Assembly (NCBI GenBank): GCA_021791015.1
Contig: JAJYFH010000003.1
Span: 1-21,850 of the forward strand
Reading direction: 5' to 3'
DNA: 21,850 nucleotides
Source: a bacterium
GTDB taxonomy: Bacteria; Patescibacteriota; CPR2; UBA1875; JAJYID01
Shown: in pieces, positions 11,512-20,597 of the stretch
How the letters are laid out: each line of letters starts with the position of its first letter
Numbering within the stretch: position 1 is the stretch's first letter
Made by a program: the position numbers and the translations under genes
Notes under the pieces: generated by a model
What the model was told of the DNA's origin: nothing
The model's input: only the letters and a program-made list of their open reading frames with translations
The model's database searches: none

Positions 11512-12755
11512 TGAAAACGGTTGTAAAATACATTTTAAGGCTATCAGCACAGATAGCCTTAAAGAGAAATAAATATAAAATAGTTGCGGTCACGGGCAGT
11601 ACCGGGAAAACGTCAACAAAAAAGGCTATAAGCCTTGTTTTAAGTTCTAAATATGAAGTTTTAACCGCAGAAGAAGGGTATAATACCGAGTTTGGACTGC
11701 CTCTGGCAATACTCCAAATGAAGGTTCCAAAGTCTAAAGCCGGGTGGTTGCCGCTTACAATAATTTCTGTTTCTAGGGCGTTGAGAAAAACAAAGTATGA
11801 TTATTGCGTTTTAGAGATGGGTGCCGACAAACCGGGTGACATAGAATATCTATTGAGTGTTGTCCAACCAAATATAGCTGTCGTGACGAATGCATCCGGC
11901 GTGCATCTCGAGGAGTTTAAAGACATAGATTCAATCGTAAAAGAGAAAGCAAAGATTTTTGCCGGGCTTAAAGAAGGCGACTTTGCAATTTTAAATGCAG
12001 ATAATAAATACACCAAAAACATGAGCGTACCAAAAGAAGCCGGCGAAATAACATTTGGGAAAAGCTCAAAAGATATACGCATTCTCGGCCAGGAGTTCTC
12101 GGAAAAAGGGTCAGTAAACAAATTAAATATTGAAGGCAAGAATGATGCAATAAAAACGCGGGCGCTGGGCGGCCATCTTTTGTATGTTTTTGGCGCCGCG
12201 GCAGCTGTCGGTGTGGCGTCAGGCATGAATGTTACGGAAATTATCAAGGGCTTGAACGGATTTATCCCGGTTAAAGGCAGGTTGAATGTCATTGAGGGCA
12301 TAAATGATTCCACCATCATCGACGATTCATACAATGCAAACCCCGCCTCCATGAAAAACGCCATAGACGCCTTAGCAGATTTTAAGGGTAGGAGAATAGC
12401 CGTGTTGGGTACCATGGGAGAACTTGGAGATTACGAAAAAGAAGCTCATGCTGAAATTGGCGCATATTTAATCGGAAAATGTGATATTCTAGTAACGGTG
12501 GGTGACACTCCCAGAGAATATCTGGCAGAGACATTTATCCAAAGAGGAGCAAAAAAGGAAAGCGTTTTGAGTTTCAAGGATTCTCTTGAAGCTGGTGGAT
12601 ACCTTAAAGATTTCATCAAAAAAGGCGACGTCATTCTACTGAAAGGATCGCAAAATGCATCCAGGATGGAAAAGGCCGTAAGGGAAATTATGAAAAACCC
12701 GGATGATGCCCCAAAGCTTCTATGCAGACAAGGCCCGGAATGGGAAAATAAGTAA
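11511..12755 (+). CDS. murF: UDP-MurNAc-tripeptide--D-Ala-D-Ala ligase (MurF-like)
   Basis: 414 residues from ATG 11511; the frame is open upstream, but ATG 11511 has GGAGA six bases before it and overlaps the ftsI stop by one base. The P-loop VTGSTGKTSTKK lies at 27-38 and the MurF hallmark DDSYNANPASM at 271-281, then VLGTMGELG at 298-306. It lacks most of the N-terminal substrate domain of typical MurF (~450 residues), starting almost directly with the central ATPase domain. MurF adds D-Ala-D-Ala to the UDP-MurNAc peptide in the cytoplasm. It is the only Mur ligase in the cluster, so its substrate range is worth questioning. Confidence 0.9.
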   Translation: MKTVVKYILRLSAQIALKRNKYKIVAVTGSTGKTSTKKAISLVLSSKYEVLTAEEGYNTEFGLPLAILQMKVPKSKAGWLPLTIISVSRALRKTKYDYCVLEMGADKPGDIEYLLSVVQPNIAVVTNASGVHLEEFKDIDSIVKEKAKIFAGLKEGDFAILNADNKYTKNMSVPKEAGEITFGKSSKDIRILGQEFSEKGSVNKLNIEGKNDAIKTRALGGHLLYVFGAAAAVGVASGMNVTEIIKGLNGFIPVKGRLNVIEGINDSTIIDDSYNANPASMKNAIDALADFKGRRIAVLGTMGELGDYEKEAHAEIGAYLIGKCDILVTVGDTPREYLAETFIQRGAKKESVLSFKDSLEAGGYLKDFIKKGDVILLKGSQNASRMEKAVREIMKNPDDAPKLLCRQGPEWENK

Positions 12756-12778
12756 ATTAATTAAATTATGAGCAGGGA

Positions 12779-13807
12779 ATGAACATAACAAATCCGGAAA
12801 TGGTACAACAGCTTTTGAAGATAGGTATGCTATCAGGAGCTTCATTTGTCATGGCGCTTTTGATAGCGCCCGTCTTCACACATTTTGCCTATAAATACAA
12901 ATGGTGGAAGAAAATTAGGGGAACTGATATGAACGGCGATGAAACCCCTGTATTCAACAAACTCCACAAGGAAAAACACAAAAGAAACATACCGACTATG
13001 GCAGGCGTGATTATTTGGGGGACGGTGCTTGTTCTAACATTAGCCTTTAATTTAAATAGGGCTCAGACATGGTTGCCGCTCTTTACCATTGGTTCGGTCG
13101 GATTGCTCGGAATAGTTGATGATGTTGTAAATATAAAATCTGGTGGAAATGACGTCGGCGGGCTCAAGGCAAAGATAAAAATGTCTTGGCTTCTCATTAT
13201 CGCGCTTGCCGGTTCTCTGTGGTTTTATTTTAAGCTCGGATACAATGCGATAAATGTTCCTTTTGTCGGCGATGTGCACATTGGCTGGCTATATATCTTG
13301 TTGTTTGTCTTAGTTTTTGTGTCAAGCGCTAACGCGGTGAATATCACCGACGGCCTTGATGGCTTATCCGGGGGACTGCTTTCAGCTTCTTTTTTGACCT
13401 TTCTAATAATTGCTTTTTTCCAGGGCAACTACGGTATAGCCGCTTTTTGCGGAACTCTTATCGGCGCTATCCTTGCATACACTTGGTTCAATGTCTATCC
13501 AGCCAGATTTTTCATGGGTGATACGGGGGCGGTGTCATTGGGGGCGACGCTTGGAGTGGTCGCAATGCTTACCAACTCAGTTCTTGTATTGCCGATAATA
13601 GGCTTTGTGTTTGTTGTTGAAACATTGTCGGTAATTTTACAGATTTTCGCGAAGAAAGCTTGGGGCACAAAGATATTTTTGTCGACTCCCATCCATCATC
13701 ATTTTGAAGCCAAAGGTTGGCCGGAAACAAAGGTCACTATGAGATTTTGGATCATAGGAGCCATAGCCTGCGTTTTAGGATTAGTTTTAAGATTTATTTA
13801 CGGTTAA
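12779..13807 (+). CDS. mraY: Phospho-N-acetylmuramoyl-pentapeptide transferase MraY
   Basis: 342 residues with about ten transmembrane helices. Conserved motifs: LHKEKHKRNIPTMAG near 62-76, the DD motif GIVDDVVN (111-118), NAVNITDGLDGLSGG (185-199), FMGDTGAVSLG (245-255) and HHHFEAKGWPE (306-316). These are the active-site residues of the MraY/WecA family, and the HHH loop specifies MraY. It makes lipid I on the inner face of the membrane. It ends exactly where ftsW begins. The ribosome-binding site is weak (CAGGGA two bases from ATG). Confidence 0.97.
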   Translation: MNITNPEMVQQLLKIGMLSGASFVMALLIAPVFTHFAYKYKWWKKIRGTDMNGDETPVFNKLHKEKHKRNIPTMAGVIIWGTVLVLTLAFNLNRAQTWLPLFTIGSVGLLGIVDDVVNIKSGGNDVGGLKAKIKMSWLLIIALAGSLWFYFKLGYNAINVPFVGDVHIGWLYILLFVLVFVSSANAVNITDGLDGLSGGLLSASFLTFLIIAFFQGNYGIAAFCGTLIGAILAYTWFNVYPARFFMGDTGAVSLGATLGVVAMLTNSVLVLPIIGFVFVVETLSVILQIFAKKAWGTKIFLSTPIHHHFEAKGWPETKVTMRFWIIGAIACVLGLVLRFIYG

Positions 13808-15016
13808 ATGAGTAATTTTTCAAAGGCGCATTTAAGAAAAAGATCACCAAACTTTAGCTTATTTATTGTTATAGTCCTGCTTGTGATATTGGGCATTGTC
13901 TTTCTGAGTTCTGCTTCAAGTGTTATCAGCTTTCAGGAATATGGCGACTCAAGGTACATGTTTTTGAAACAGGTGTTTGGAATCATTCTTGGGTTTGGAT
14001 TGATGGGGGTTTTTTACAAGATTGATGTGAGATTTTGGAAGAGGATTGCTTTTCCGTTGATGGTCATTACTTTAATATCGCTCGTTGCTGTCTTGATCCC
14101 CCATATCGGAGTAGCGCATGGCGGGGCAAGAAGGTGGATTGATTTAGGCCCGATACAGATTCAGCCTTCGGACTTTCTGAAATTTTCCGCCATTGTTTAT
14201 TTAGCAAGTTTATTCGAAAAGAAAGGGCGTGAAGTTCGTGATTTTATGCATGGAACACTTCCATTTTTGATCTTATTAGGTGTAATGGTTCTTCTGGTCA
14301 TGGCCCAGCCTGATATGGGTACCCTCTTGGTGGTGATTGTAATCGCCATAACAATGTATTTTGTTTCTGGTGCAAAAGCAAGCCACCTTCTGGGTATTGG
14401 TGCGGCGGGTATAGTGGGGCTTTTGGCGCTCATTAAGATATCACCGTACAGAATGCAAAGATTTCTGGTATTTCTAAATCCAAGCGCTTATTCAAATCAC
14501 GCTGTCGGCTATCAAACCAAACAAGCGCTAATTGCCATTGGATCGGGTGGGCTGATTGGTCGAGGGTTTGGTCAATCTTTGCAAAAATATAGGTATTTAC
14601 CTGAAGCAGCCACAGATTCAATATTTGCCATAATAGGAGAAGAAAAGGGCGTTATCGGCACAGTGGGAATTTGTTTCTTATTTGCGGCATTCGGTTTTTT
14701 GGGCTATAAAATTGCACAAAATGCTCGTGATGCATACACTAGACTGTTGGCAGTAGGCATCACTAGTTGGATAGTTTTTCAGGCAATTCTAAACATTTGT
14801 GCTGCCCTGTCCTTAGTGCCCCTCACGGGTGTCACTTTGCCATTTATTAGCTTTGGCGGTACGTCAATAGTACTAGCTATAGCATCTTCAGGAATTTTAT
14901 TGAATATCTCATCTAATGCTCAAGAAAGGACCGAAAATGAAAATAATCCTGGTAGGCGGGGGGACAGGCGGTCACGTTACGCCGCTCTTGGCAATCACTC
15001 GCGCACTAAAAGATAA
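13808..15016 (+). CDS. ftsW: SEDS-family septal glycosyltransferase FtsW
   Basis: 402 residues and about ten membrane helices. Signature stretches include GGARRWIDLGPIQIQPSDFLK near residues 100-120, MAQPDMGTLLVV, GSGGLIGRGFGQSLQKYRYLPEAATDSIFA and VPLTGVTLPFISFGGTSI. SEDS proteins polymerise lipid II; FtsW does this at the septum with FtsI. The gene starts on the base after the mraY stop. Its last 26 codons overlap murG in another frame by 80 bases, giving an Arg-rich tail (NNPGRRGDRRSRYAALG) that is unusual for the family. Confidence 0.96.
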   Translation: MSNFSKAHLRKRSPNFSLFIVIVLLVILGIVFLSSASSVISFQEYGDSRYMFLKQVFGIILGFGLMGVFYKIDVRFWKRIAFPLMVITLISLVAVLIPHIGVAHGGARRWIDLGPIQIQPSDFLKFSAIVYLASLFEKKGREVRDFMHGTLPFLILLGVMVLLVMAQPDMGTLLVVIVIAITMYFVSGAKASHLLGIGAAGIVGLLALIKISPYRMQRFLVFLNPSAYSNHAVGYQTKQALIAIGSGGLIGRGFGQSLQKYRYLPEAATDSIFAIIGEEKGVIGTVGICFLFAAFGFLGYKIAQNARDAYTRLLAVGITSWIVFQAILNICAALSLVPLTGVTLPFISFGGTSIVLAIASSGILLNISSNAQERTENENNPGRRGDRRSRYAALGNHSRTKR

Positions 15017-16142
15017 AAATAAAAACATAGAAATTTTGTTTGTGGGCTCAAAGGGAGGGATAGAAGAAAAGCTCATGCCGCAAGCAAATATTCCTATTTT
15101 ATCTATCAGAAGCGGCAAGTTTAGGCGGTATCACAAGAATAAAATACTAAATATTATTGATCCGACAACTATATTTAAAAATATCAAAGACCTATCAAGG
15201 TTTATCTTTGGTATTTTTGACTCCTTAAAAATTATTAAGAATGAAGATCCGGATATGGTTTTTCTGAAGGGTGGATATGTGTCGCTGCCTTTTGGTATCG
15301 CTTGCCGCATCAAGAAAGTTCCCTACTTTATCCATGAGTGCGATGTCATTCCCGGTCTTGCAAATCGGTTGCTTTTAAAAGGTTCGGAGAAAATATTTGT
15401 TGCCTTTCCGGTTGATAATTATAATGCAATGCCTCAAGAAAGATTAATTTACTCGGGCAATCCGATAAGAAAGGATATAGTCTCTGGCGATGCAGAGAAA
15501 GCAAGAGCAGCTTTCGGTTTGGATAGTAAATTAAAGACGGTTCTAGTCATTGGGGGAAGCCAGGGCTCTCATATTATCAACGAGCTGGTCGCTGAAGCAC
15601 TCGAAAAGTACTTAGAGAAATTCCAAGTCATCCACATTGCCGGTGAATATGATTTTGACTGGCTGGAATATAAGTCAAAGAATCTAGAGAACAAGGATAG
15701 GTATAAGCTCTTTACGTTTCTTGCTGGGGATTTGAAAGATGCTTTTGCCGTTTCGGACATAATCATCACTAGAGCCGGAAATAATGTATTGACTGAGGTG
15801 GCGGCCACCAAAAAGCCTGCAATTGTTATACCTCTTGAATCTTCAACTAATGATCATCAATTGGCAAATGCCAAGGCTTATACCAGAGAAGGTGCTGCTT
15901 ATCTTATGCTTCAAAGCCATCTTGATCCCAAGAAACTTTTCAAGGAAACGGAAAGACTATTGAATGATTCAGAGGAGCTGAAATTTCTATCCGAAAAGGT
16001 TGCGGGGTTTTATAAAGAGGACTCTGCTGATATAATTGCTGATAATTTAATCGCATTCTATAAAGATACTTTGAAAGAAGAGGGAAAAGGTGAAAAGAAG
16101 CGTTCCGAAAAGAGCCGACAGAACAAAGGCAGCACAGAATAA
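14937..16142 (+). CDS. murG: UDP-GlcNAc--undecaprenyl-pyrophosphoryl-MurNAc-pentapeptide transferase MurG
   Basis: 401 residues from ATG 14937 (AAGGA seven to eight bases upstream inside ftsW); earlier in-frame codons would break the start MKIILVGGGTGGH. The GT-B glycosyltransferase has its N-terminal glycine loop at 7-13, KGGYVSLPFG in the middle, then IYSGNPIRKDI, VIGGSQGSHIIN and the donor-binding ITRAGNNVLTEVAATKKP with SSTNDHQLANA. It converts lipid I to lipid II. The C-terminus has a charged tail (Lys, Glu and Ser rich) overlapping ftsQ by 53 bases. Confidence 0.96.
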   Translation: MKIILVGGGTGGHVTPLLAITRALKDKNKNIEILFVGSKGGIEEKLMPQANIPILSIRSGKFRRYHKNKILNIIDPTTIFKNIKDLSRFIFGIFDSLKIIKNEDPDMVFLKGGYVSLPFGIACRIKKVPYFIHECDVIPGLANRLLLKGSEKIFVAFPVDNYNAMPQERLIYSGNPIRKDIVSGDAEKARAAFGLDSKLKTVLVIGGSQGSHIINELVAEALEKYLEKFQVIHIAGEYDFDWLEYKSKNLENKDRYKLFTFLAGDLKDAFAVSDIIITRAGNNVLTEVAATKKPAIVIPLESSTNDHQLANAKAYTREGAAYLMLQSHLDPKKLFKETERLLNDSEELKFLSEKVAGFYKEDSADIIADNLIAFYKDTLKEEGKGEKKRSEKSRQNKGSTE

Positions 16143-16905
16143 ACTCGTTTACAAGAGAACAGAAATCGACTCCCCTAACGATTTCGATTTCAATAAAATA
16201 TTTTATGTCTTGGCGGGCCTTTTCGTTTTAGGGATTTTATACCTAATGTTTTTTTCGGGCGCCTTTACCATAAATAGTGTTAAGGTAGAGGGCGCAAAAG
16301 AGATAGATTCCGGAGTTATTCATGCAATGATTGATAAAAAAATGGATAGCGAGCTTGTTCAGAAAAATATCTTCTTGTTTGACACCGACTCACTTGTCCA
16401 GGAAATGAAAAAGGATTATTCATTAAAAAAATTAAAAATACAGAAAGAATACCCCAAAGGCATAAAGGTCACGATAGAAGAATACGCGTCCGAGATGCAA
16501 TGGATGAGCGGCGGGAAATATTATTTAATTGATGAAAAGGGAAAGGCTGCCGCCGTTCTTGATAAAAAAAGAGAAAACCTGCCAATAGTTACGGATAAAA
16601 AGAATTTACCTATTGAAATAGGGAAGAGCCTAGTGACCACTGATTTTATTAATTTTATAAAATTTATCAATGGGAATTTTTCTGCGGCAACTCACATGCA
16701 GGTAACAAAAATAGAAGTAAATGAAAATTTTAACGAGGTGAATGTTTATACGAGCGCTGGTTTTTATGTAGTTTTTGATACGACCAGGGATCCTGCAAAT
16801 GAGCTAAACAATCTAGTGACTGCTCTGGGCAGCAATGAGATTAAATCCCGCAAAAAGCTTACATATCTCGATATGAGAATAAAAAACCGGGTATTCTATA
16901 AGTAG
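16090..16905 (+). CDS. ftsQ: Cell division protein FtsQ/DivIB family
   Basis: 271 residues from GTG 16090, with AGAGGGAAAAG upstream. A basic N-terminus (KRSVPKRADRTK) precedes one membrane helix at about 36-58. A POTRA domain follows from about 60 (FTINSVKVEGAKEID) to 130, ending with the YPKGIKVTIEEY motif. The beta domain contains YYLIDEKGKAA and ends in LTYLDMRIKNRVFYK, where the LDMRI..R.. pattern is typical. FtsQ connects early and late divisome proteins by binding FtsL/FtsB. It closes the cluster; ftsA and ftsZ do not follow. Confidence 0.93.
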   Translation: MKRSVPKRADRTKAAQNKLVYKRTEIDSPNDFDFNKIFYVLAGLFVLGILYLMFFSGAFTINSVKVEGAKEIDSGVIHAMIDKKMDSELVQKNIFLFDTDSLVQEMKKDYSLKKLKIQKEYPKGIKVTIEEYASEMQWMSGGKYYLIDEKGKAAAVLDKKRENLPIVTDKKNLPIEIGKSLVTTDFINFIKFINGNFSAATHMQVTKIEVNENFNEVNVYTSAGFYVVFDTTRDPANELNNLVTALGSNEIKSRKKLTYLDMRIKNRVFYK

Positions 16906-17179
16906 ATAGCGGACACCTGGACCAACTTCTAAAGAGTCGTAGAAGATACATTGTGCGACATGACATCAAACGCTCTACTATAGTCTCTTTTACTCTAAAT
17001 TGAGACGATAGATTAGTAAACTTTAATGCTTTTCAAAACTAAGACATGGCCTTAGTGTCGGGGTACCGGGTAATATGAATAATATTTATTATTCATATTA
17101 TAGTGATTGCCTTGTGCTTTGAGTTCTGGTATCATCATTCCCCTTTTTAAAACCAGGAATAGGGGAAGAGGTGTGTGCT
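16906..17179. other. Convergent intergenic region with palindromes
   Basis: 274 bases between ftsQ and the minus-strand ATPase, without a gene. A perfect palindrome lies at 17071-17100 (TAATATGAATAATA, TT, TATTATTCATATTA). A small hairpin ACTAAG/CTTAGT is at 17038-17056, and TTCCCCT with AGGGGAA flank about 17140-17168. None has a clear T-tract, though these may end the two convergent transcripts. At 16909-16926, just after ftsQ, AGCGGACACCTGGACCAA resembles an insertion-sequence end, perhaps a relic. Confidence 0.5.
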
Positions 17180-20100
17180 TTACTTCTTCTGATCGGGATT
17201 AATAGAAACAGATTGTTTCAGAGCGGGCTCTGCTCCCCTTTCAACTATTACAATTTTTTCATTTGGCTGAATTTCTTTTAAATTCAGAAATTCCTCTTTT
17301 GTGATTTTCCTTACGTTCTCTTCTTCTATTTCTACCGTTGGTTTGATTACAGGTTTAAATTGTGGAGTTATCGGGCTTATGTTTCTTCTTGGGTTCTGTG
17401 AAGTGTTGGTCTGATTCTGCGGCCTTTGATTGGCCGTGATCTTCTCTTCTGACCTTTTTATAGAAGGGCTCTTTAGGATTGGCCGGATTGTTTTCGGGGT
17501 TCCTCCTCTGTTCTCCTCAATGTTAGGTTTTTGGGGCAATGGGCTTAAGGGATTTATCTTTTTCAATATAGGCCCCTGGGTTTGGTTGGGTAGATTTTCC
17601 GCTTTAATATTTGCACCAGCATTCAAACTGTTGTTTGCGGTATCTTGTGCGGAGGTTTCTGGACCGGGGGTTATTTCTTCCTTCTTTGGTATTCCCACTG
17701 TCCTATTTTGTTCCGTATTATGTATTGCTGGCGACGGTTTGATCTCGGGCTTGTGCTCTACCTTTTTTGCTAACGGCGATGGCTGGGGAGTCTCTTTTGC
17801 GCTCTCGCTAACCTTAAGATTTGTCGGAAGTACGGGATTAGCTGGTTTTTCCTTGGGTTTTGTGAGCTTTTGGATAATTCTCTTTAACTCCTCCGGATCG
17901 ACACTCTGTTTTATGGGTACCGGCTTTTTTGTCTCCTCTTTCTTACTATCGTACCTTGTTTGCCGTTGGCTTTCTATTTTCTTTTTCTCATCCAATTTTT
18001 TAGGCGTCTCACCTTTTTCTAATTGGTTATTTGTCATCTCAAACTTTGAGGTTTTTTGCTTATCGATTCTCGCCTCGACATCGACATTTTCCATATTAGA
18101 CCACTTCATAATCTTTTCTTCTATCACTTCCCTTTTTGTGCCATAACGCTCGCGGGAAAATTCAATAATTTTTTGGGTGCTATCTTCGGTAACTTCCGGC
18201 ACATCAAGCGTTCTGGCGCTGAAGGGCACGCTGGTTACGCCGTCGATAAGCATGCTGATATACAAATGGCGATTATCGAGGTTTATAATATCATTTTTTT
18301 CAAAAACAGGGCTAAATTCCTTTTCCAAGAATCCGGCATCTGTCGCGCCGACTCTAAAGGATATAAGCGTGCCGACATTGCCAAAAACCGCATCACGCAC
18401 CGTTTCCTCCATCTGGGCAATGTATTGGTTTGCCACAGTGAGGTCGAGTTTGTATTTTCTTGCCTCTGATAGGATGGTTGCAAAGGATTCTGTGGCAAAA
18501 TTCTGAAACTCATCAACATAAAGATAGAAGTCATTTCTCTCCTCTTCACTTAACTTGGATCTGCCCATGGCGGCCAACTGGATTTTTGTAATAATCATAG
18601 AACCTAAAAGCGCCGAATTGTCTTCACCAATTTTTCCGGTTGACAGATCAACGAGTAGAATCTTTTGGCTGTCCATCGCTTCACGCAAGTTAATTGTGCT
18701 CTTCTTCTGTCCGACTATGTTTCTGATTACTGGTGAAGCGGTAAATTGGCCCACTTTATTTAATATCGGGGCGACCGCCTCGGTGGCAAACCTGTCATTA
18801 TAAGTCGAAAATTCCTTCAACCAGAAAGTTTTTACAACAGGGTCTTCGACCATTGTTACTATTTTTTTACGATAATCTTTGTCGGTCAGCATTCTCACGA
18901 CATCAAGCATGGTGGCTTCGGGCGAGTATGAAAGCGCCAAAATGGTGTAGCGCATCACATATTCAAGCCTTGGACCCCAGCTGTATCCAAAAAGCCTTTT
19001 GAATACAGACACAAAGCCACTGGCCGTTTCCTCGCGAAGTTCGGGGGTGGTTTCCAGCGGGTTAAAGCCTATGGGGAAATCTTTGTCGGCGGGGTTGAAA
19101 TAAATAACATCACTAATTCTATGGGCCGGAATATGCTTCATGACATTTTGGACCGTTTCCCCATGCGGGTCTACTATGCCGACACCCTCTCCGTTTTTAA
19201 TGTCTGAGATAGCAAGCAGTTCCAAGAGCTTTGATTTACCTACACCGGATTTACCGATTATGTACATGTGCCTTCGGCGGTCATCTCTCTTAATGCCAAA
19301 AGTTCTCGGTTGTCCTCGAAATGTTGTCTCAGCAAAAATGGTCAGATCTTTGCTGCTCTCATCCAGTTTGTACGGAAGATTAGCGGGCGGTTCTCCTTTC
19401 TTTGAAGAAGTCCAAACAATGTTTGGTGTTTCCACGGACGCATGCGGCAGATGGTATAGGCTGGCGACTTCCTCTATATTTAATATAAATCCTTTGTCGG
19501 TAAAAAGCCTGGAACGGTATTCTTCTAAAACCTCATTGCCCGTTTTTATCTTTGAAATCCGAAAGCCGTTTGCCAGCGTTGTATTAAACTGCTTAAATGC
19601 CCCGGCAGTAATTCTTAGATGCTGCCTTGCCTCTTCTCTGGATTTAGCCAAATACATAATTCTTATTTTAACTTGGTATCCAAGCTTATTTGCCTTTTCT
19701 TCAAGGCATGCGAGAGCTGTTTCGGTATTATGTGATATTTGCTTCTGGCTGCCGCCTCCCTTTGTCTCTTCTGCCGGCATAATGGCGCTAAACACTCCAT
19801 TTAAGATTGTTGCCGGCAAAGAAAGCAAGTGGTGCAGAATGGCGTCCTTTGAAAATACTTTGGGGCTGCCGCCGTTTTTCAGGCTTTCCGCATATGCCAA
19901 TCCCTTGTTTCTCCAGGTATCTGAAACAGGCCTGGTCAAAATCTGGATCCACATTTTTTCAGATTTGTTCTCAATTTTCGACAAGGCACCTGTAATACCG
20001 GCCAGAGGATCAACTTCAAAACTGACAAAGGTCTTTATGGGGAAATAGTCGGGCCTTACAAGTTTGAGTTCGCAACCGGCGACACAGTCATCTGTTCCAT

Positions 20101-20530
20101 CATGATCAATGTCGAGCTTTCTTGAGTAATCTTCCACCTTCGAGATTTCTGCAGTAGGATATTGCGCATAAATCTGCCCTTCCACAAAATTTTGCAAGTG
20201 TTTTGGAGTCCAAACATAAAACTTAATGCTTTCCGAGTCAGCAACCATCTCAAAACTGATGTGTTCCTGAATACTGCCTTCCTTTTTGATCTCTGCTGCG
20301 GGTTTAAGGATGCTATGAAGGCTGGCAAACATCATCTCGGCCGATGTCGGTCCTTTCTCGCTGTTTTTAGGTATTTTTACCCAGAGAACCACGCTTTCAA
20401 GGTTACCGACCCATTTGCTTTTTCTGAAATTCTGGAAAGCGAGCAGGCCAATAACGGGGACGATTACCCACCATGTCCACATGAGTAACTGGAAAATGCC
20501 TTTTAGAATGTATATTAAGATTTCAAACAT
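17180..20530 (-). CDS. TraG/VirB4-like membrane-anchored ATPase with disordered C-terminal tail
   Basis: 1116 residues. An N-terminal membrane segment (about 5-31, LIYILKGIFQLLMWTWWVIV) is followed by a ~380-residue domain of unknown structure. The AAA-type motor comes next: Walker A IIGKSGVGKSKL (424-435), VDPHGE (453-458), Walker B FYLYVDEFQNF (668-678) and ANQYIAQM (700-707). These are hallmarks of type IV secretion coupling proteins and DUF87/HerA-type DNA-pumping ATPases. From about 820 to the end lies a Pro/Lys/Gln/Asn-rich tail, probably unstructured, closing with a more ordered segment (VRKITKEEFLNLKEIQPNEK). Genes of this type are common in CPR genomes and have been linked to DNA transfer or uptake; the role is unproven. 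No other type IV secretion gene is in the window. It follows the sigma4-HARE gene by 67 bases and probably shares its transcript; its own ribosome-binding site is not visible. Confidence 0.82.
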   Translation of the reverse strand: MFEILIYILKGIFQLLMWTWWVIVPVIGLLAFQNFRKSKWVGNLESVVLWVKIPKNSEKGPTSAEMMFASLHSILKPAAEIKKEGSIQEHISFEMVADSESIKFYVWTPKHLQNFVEGQIYAQYPTAEISKVEDYSRKLDIDHDGTDDCVAGCELKLVRPDYFPIKTFVSFEVDPLAGITGALSKIENKSEKMWIQILTRPVSDTWRNKGLAYAESLKNGGSPKVFSKDAILHHLLSLPATILNGVFSAIMPAEETKGGGSQKQISHNTETALACLEEKANKLGYQVKIRIMYLAKSREEARQHLRITAGAFKQFNTTLANGFRISKIKTGNEVLEEYRSRLFTDKGFILNIEEVASLYHLPHASVETPNIVWTSSKKGEPPANLPYKLDESSKDLTIFAETTFRGQPRTFGIKRDDRRRHMYIIGKSGVGKSKLLELLAISDIKNGEGVGIVDPHGETVQNVMKHIPAHRISDVIYFNPADKDFPIGFNPLETTPELREETASGFVSVFKRLFGYSWGPRLEYVMRYTILALSYSPEATMLDVVRMLTDKDYRKKIVTMVEDPVVKTFWLKEFSTYNDRFATEAVAPILNKVGQFTASPVIRNIVGQKKSTINLREAMDSQKILLVDLSTGKIGEDNSALLGSMIITKIQLAAMGRSKLSEEERNDFYLYVDEFQNFATESFATILSEARKYKLDLTVANQYIAQMEETVRDAVFGNVGTLISFRVGATDAGFLEKEFSPVFEKNDIINLDNRHLYISMLIDGVTSVPFSARTLDVPEVTEDSTQKIIEFSRERYGTKREVIEEKIMKWSNMENVDVEARIDKQKTSKFEMTNNQLEKGETPKKLDEKKKIESQRQTRYDSKKEETKKPVPIKQSVDPEELKRIIQKLTKPKEKPANPVLPTNLKVSESAKETPQPSPLAKKVEHKPEIKPSPAIHNTEQNRTVGIPKKEEITPGPETSAQDTANNSLNAGANIKAENLPNQTQGPILKKINPLSPLPQKPNIEENRGGTPKTIRPILKSPSIKRSEEKITANQRPQNQTNTSQNPRRNISPITPQFKPVIKPTVEIEEENVRKITKEEFLNLKEIQPNEKIVIVERGAEPALKQSVSINPDQKK

Positions 20531-20597
20531 AATTTTAGTAAATTAGGTACTTAGTTACTTAGTTAATTAGGCCTTTCCTAGTTACCTAATCCCTATC

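Noticed and set aside
17430..20048. Several long plus-strand open frames opposite the TraG-like ATPase
   Set aside because: They mirror the strongly coding minus-strand gene, have low-complexity or Ser/Phe-rich products and no ribosome-binding sites or known motifs.
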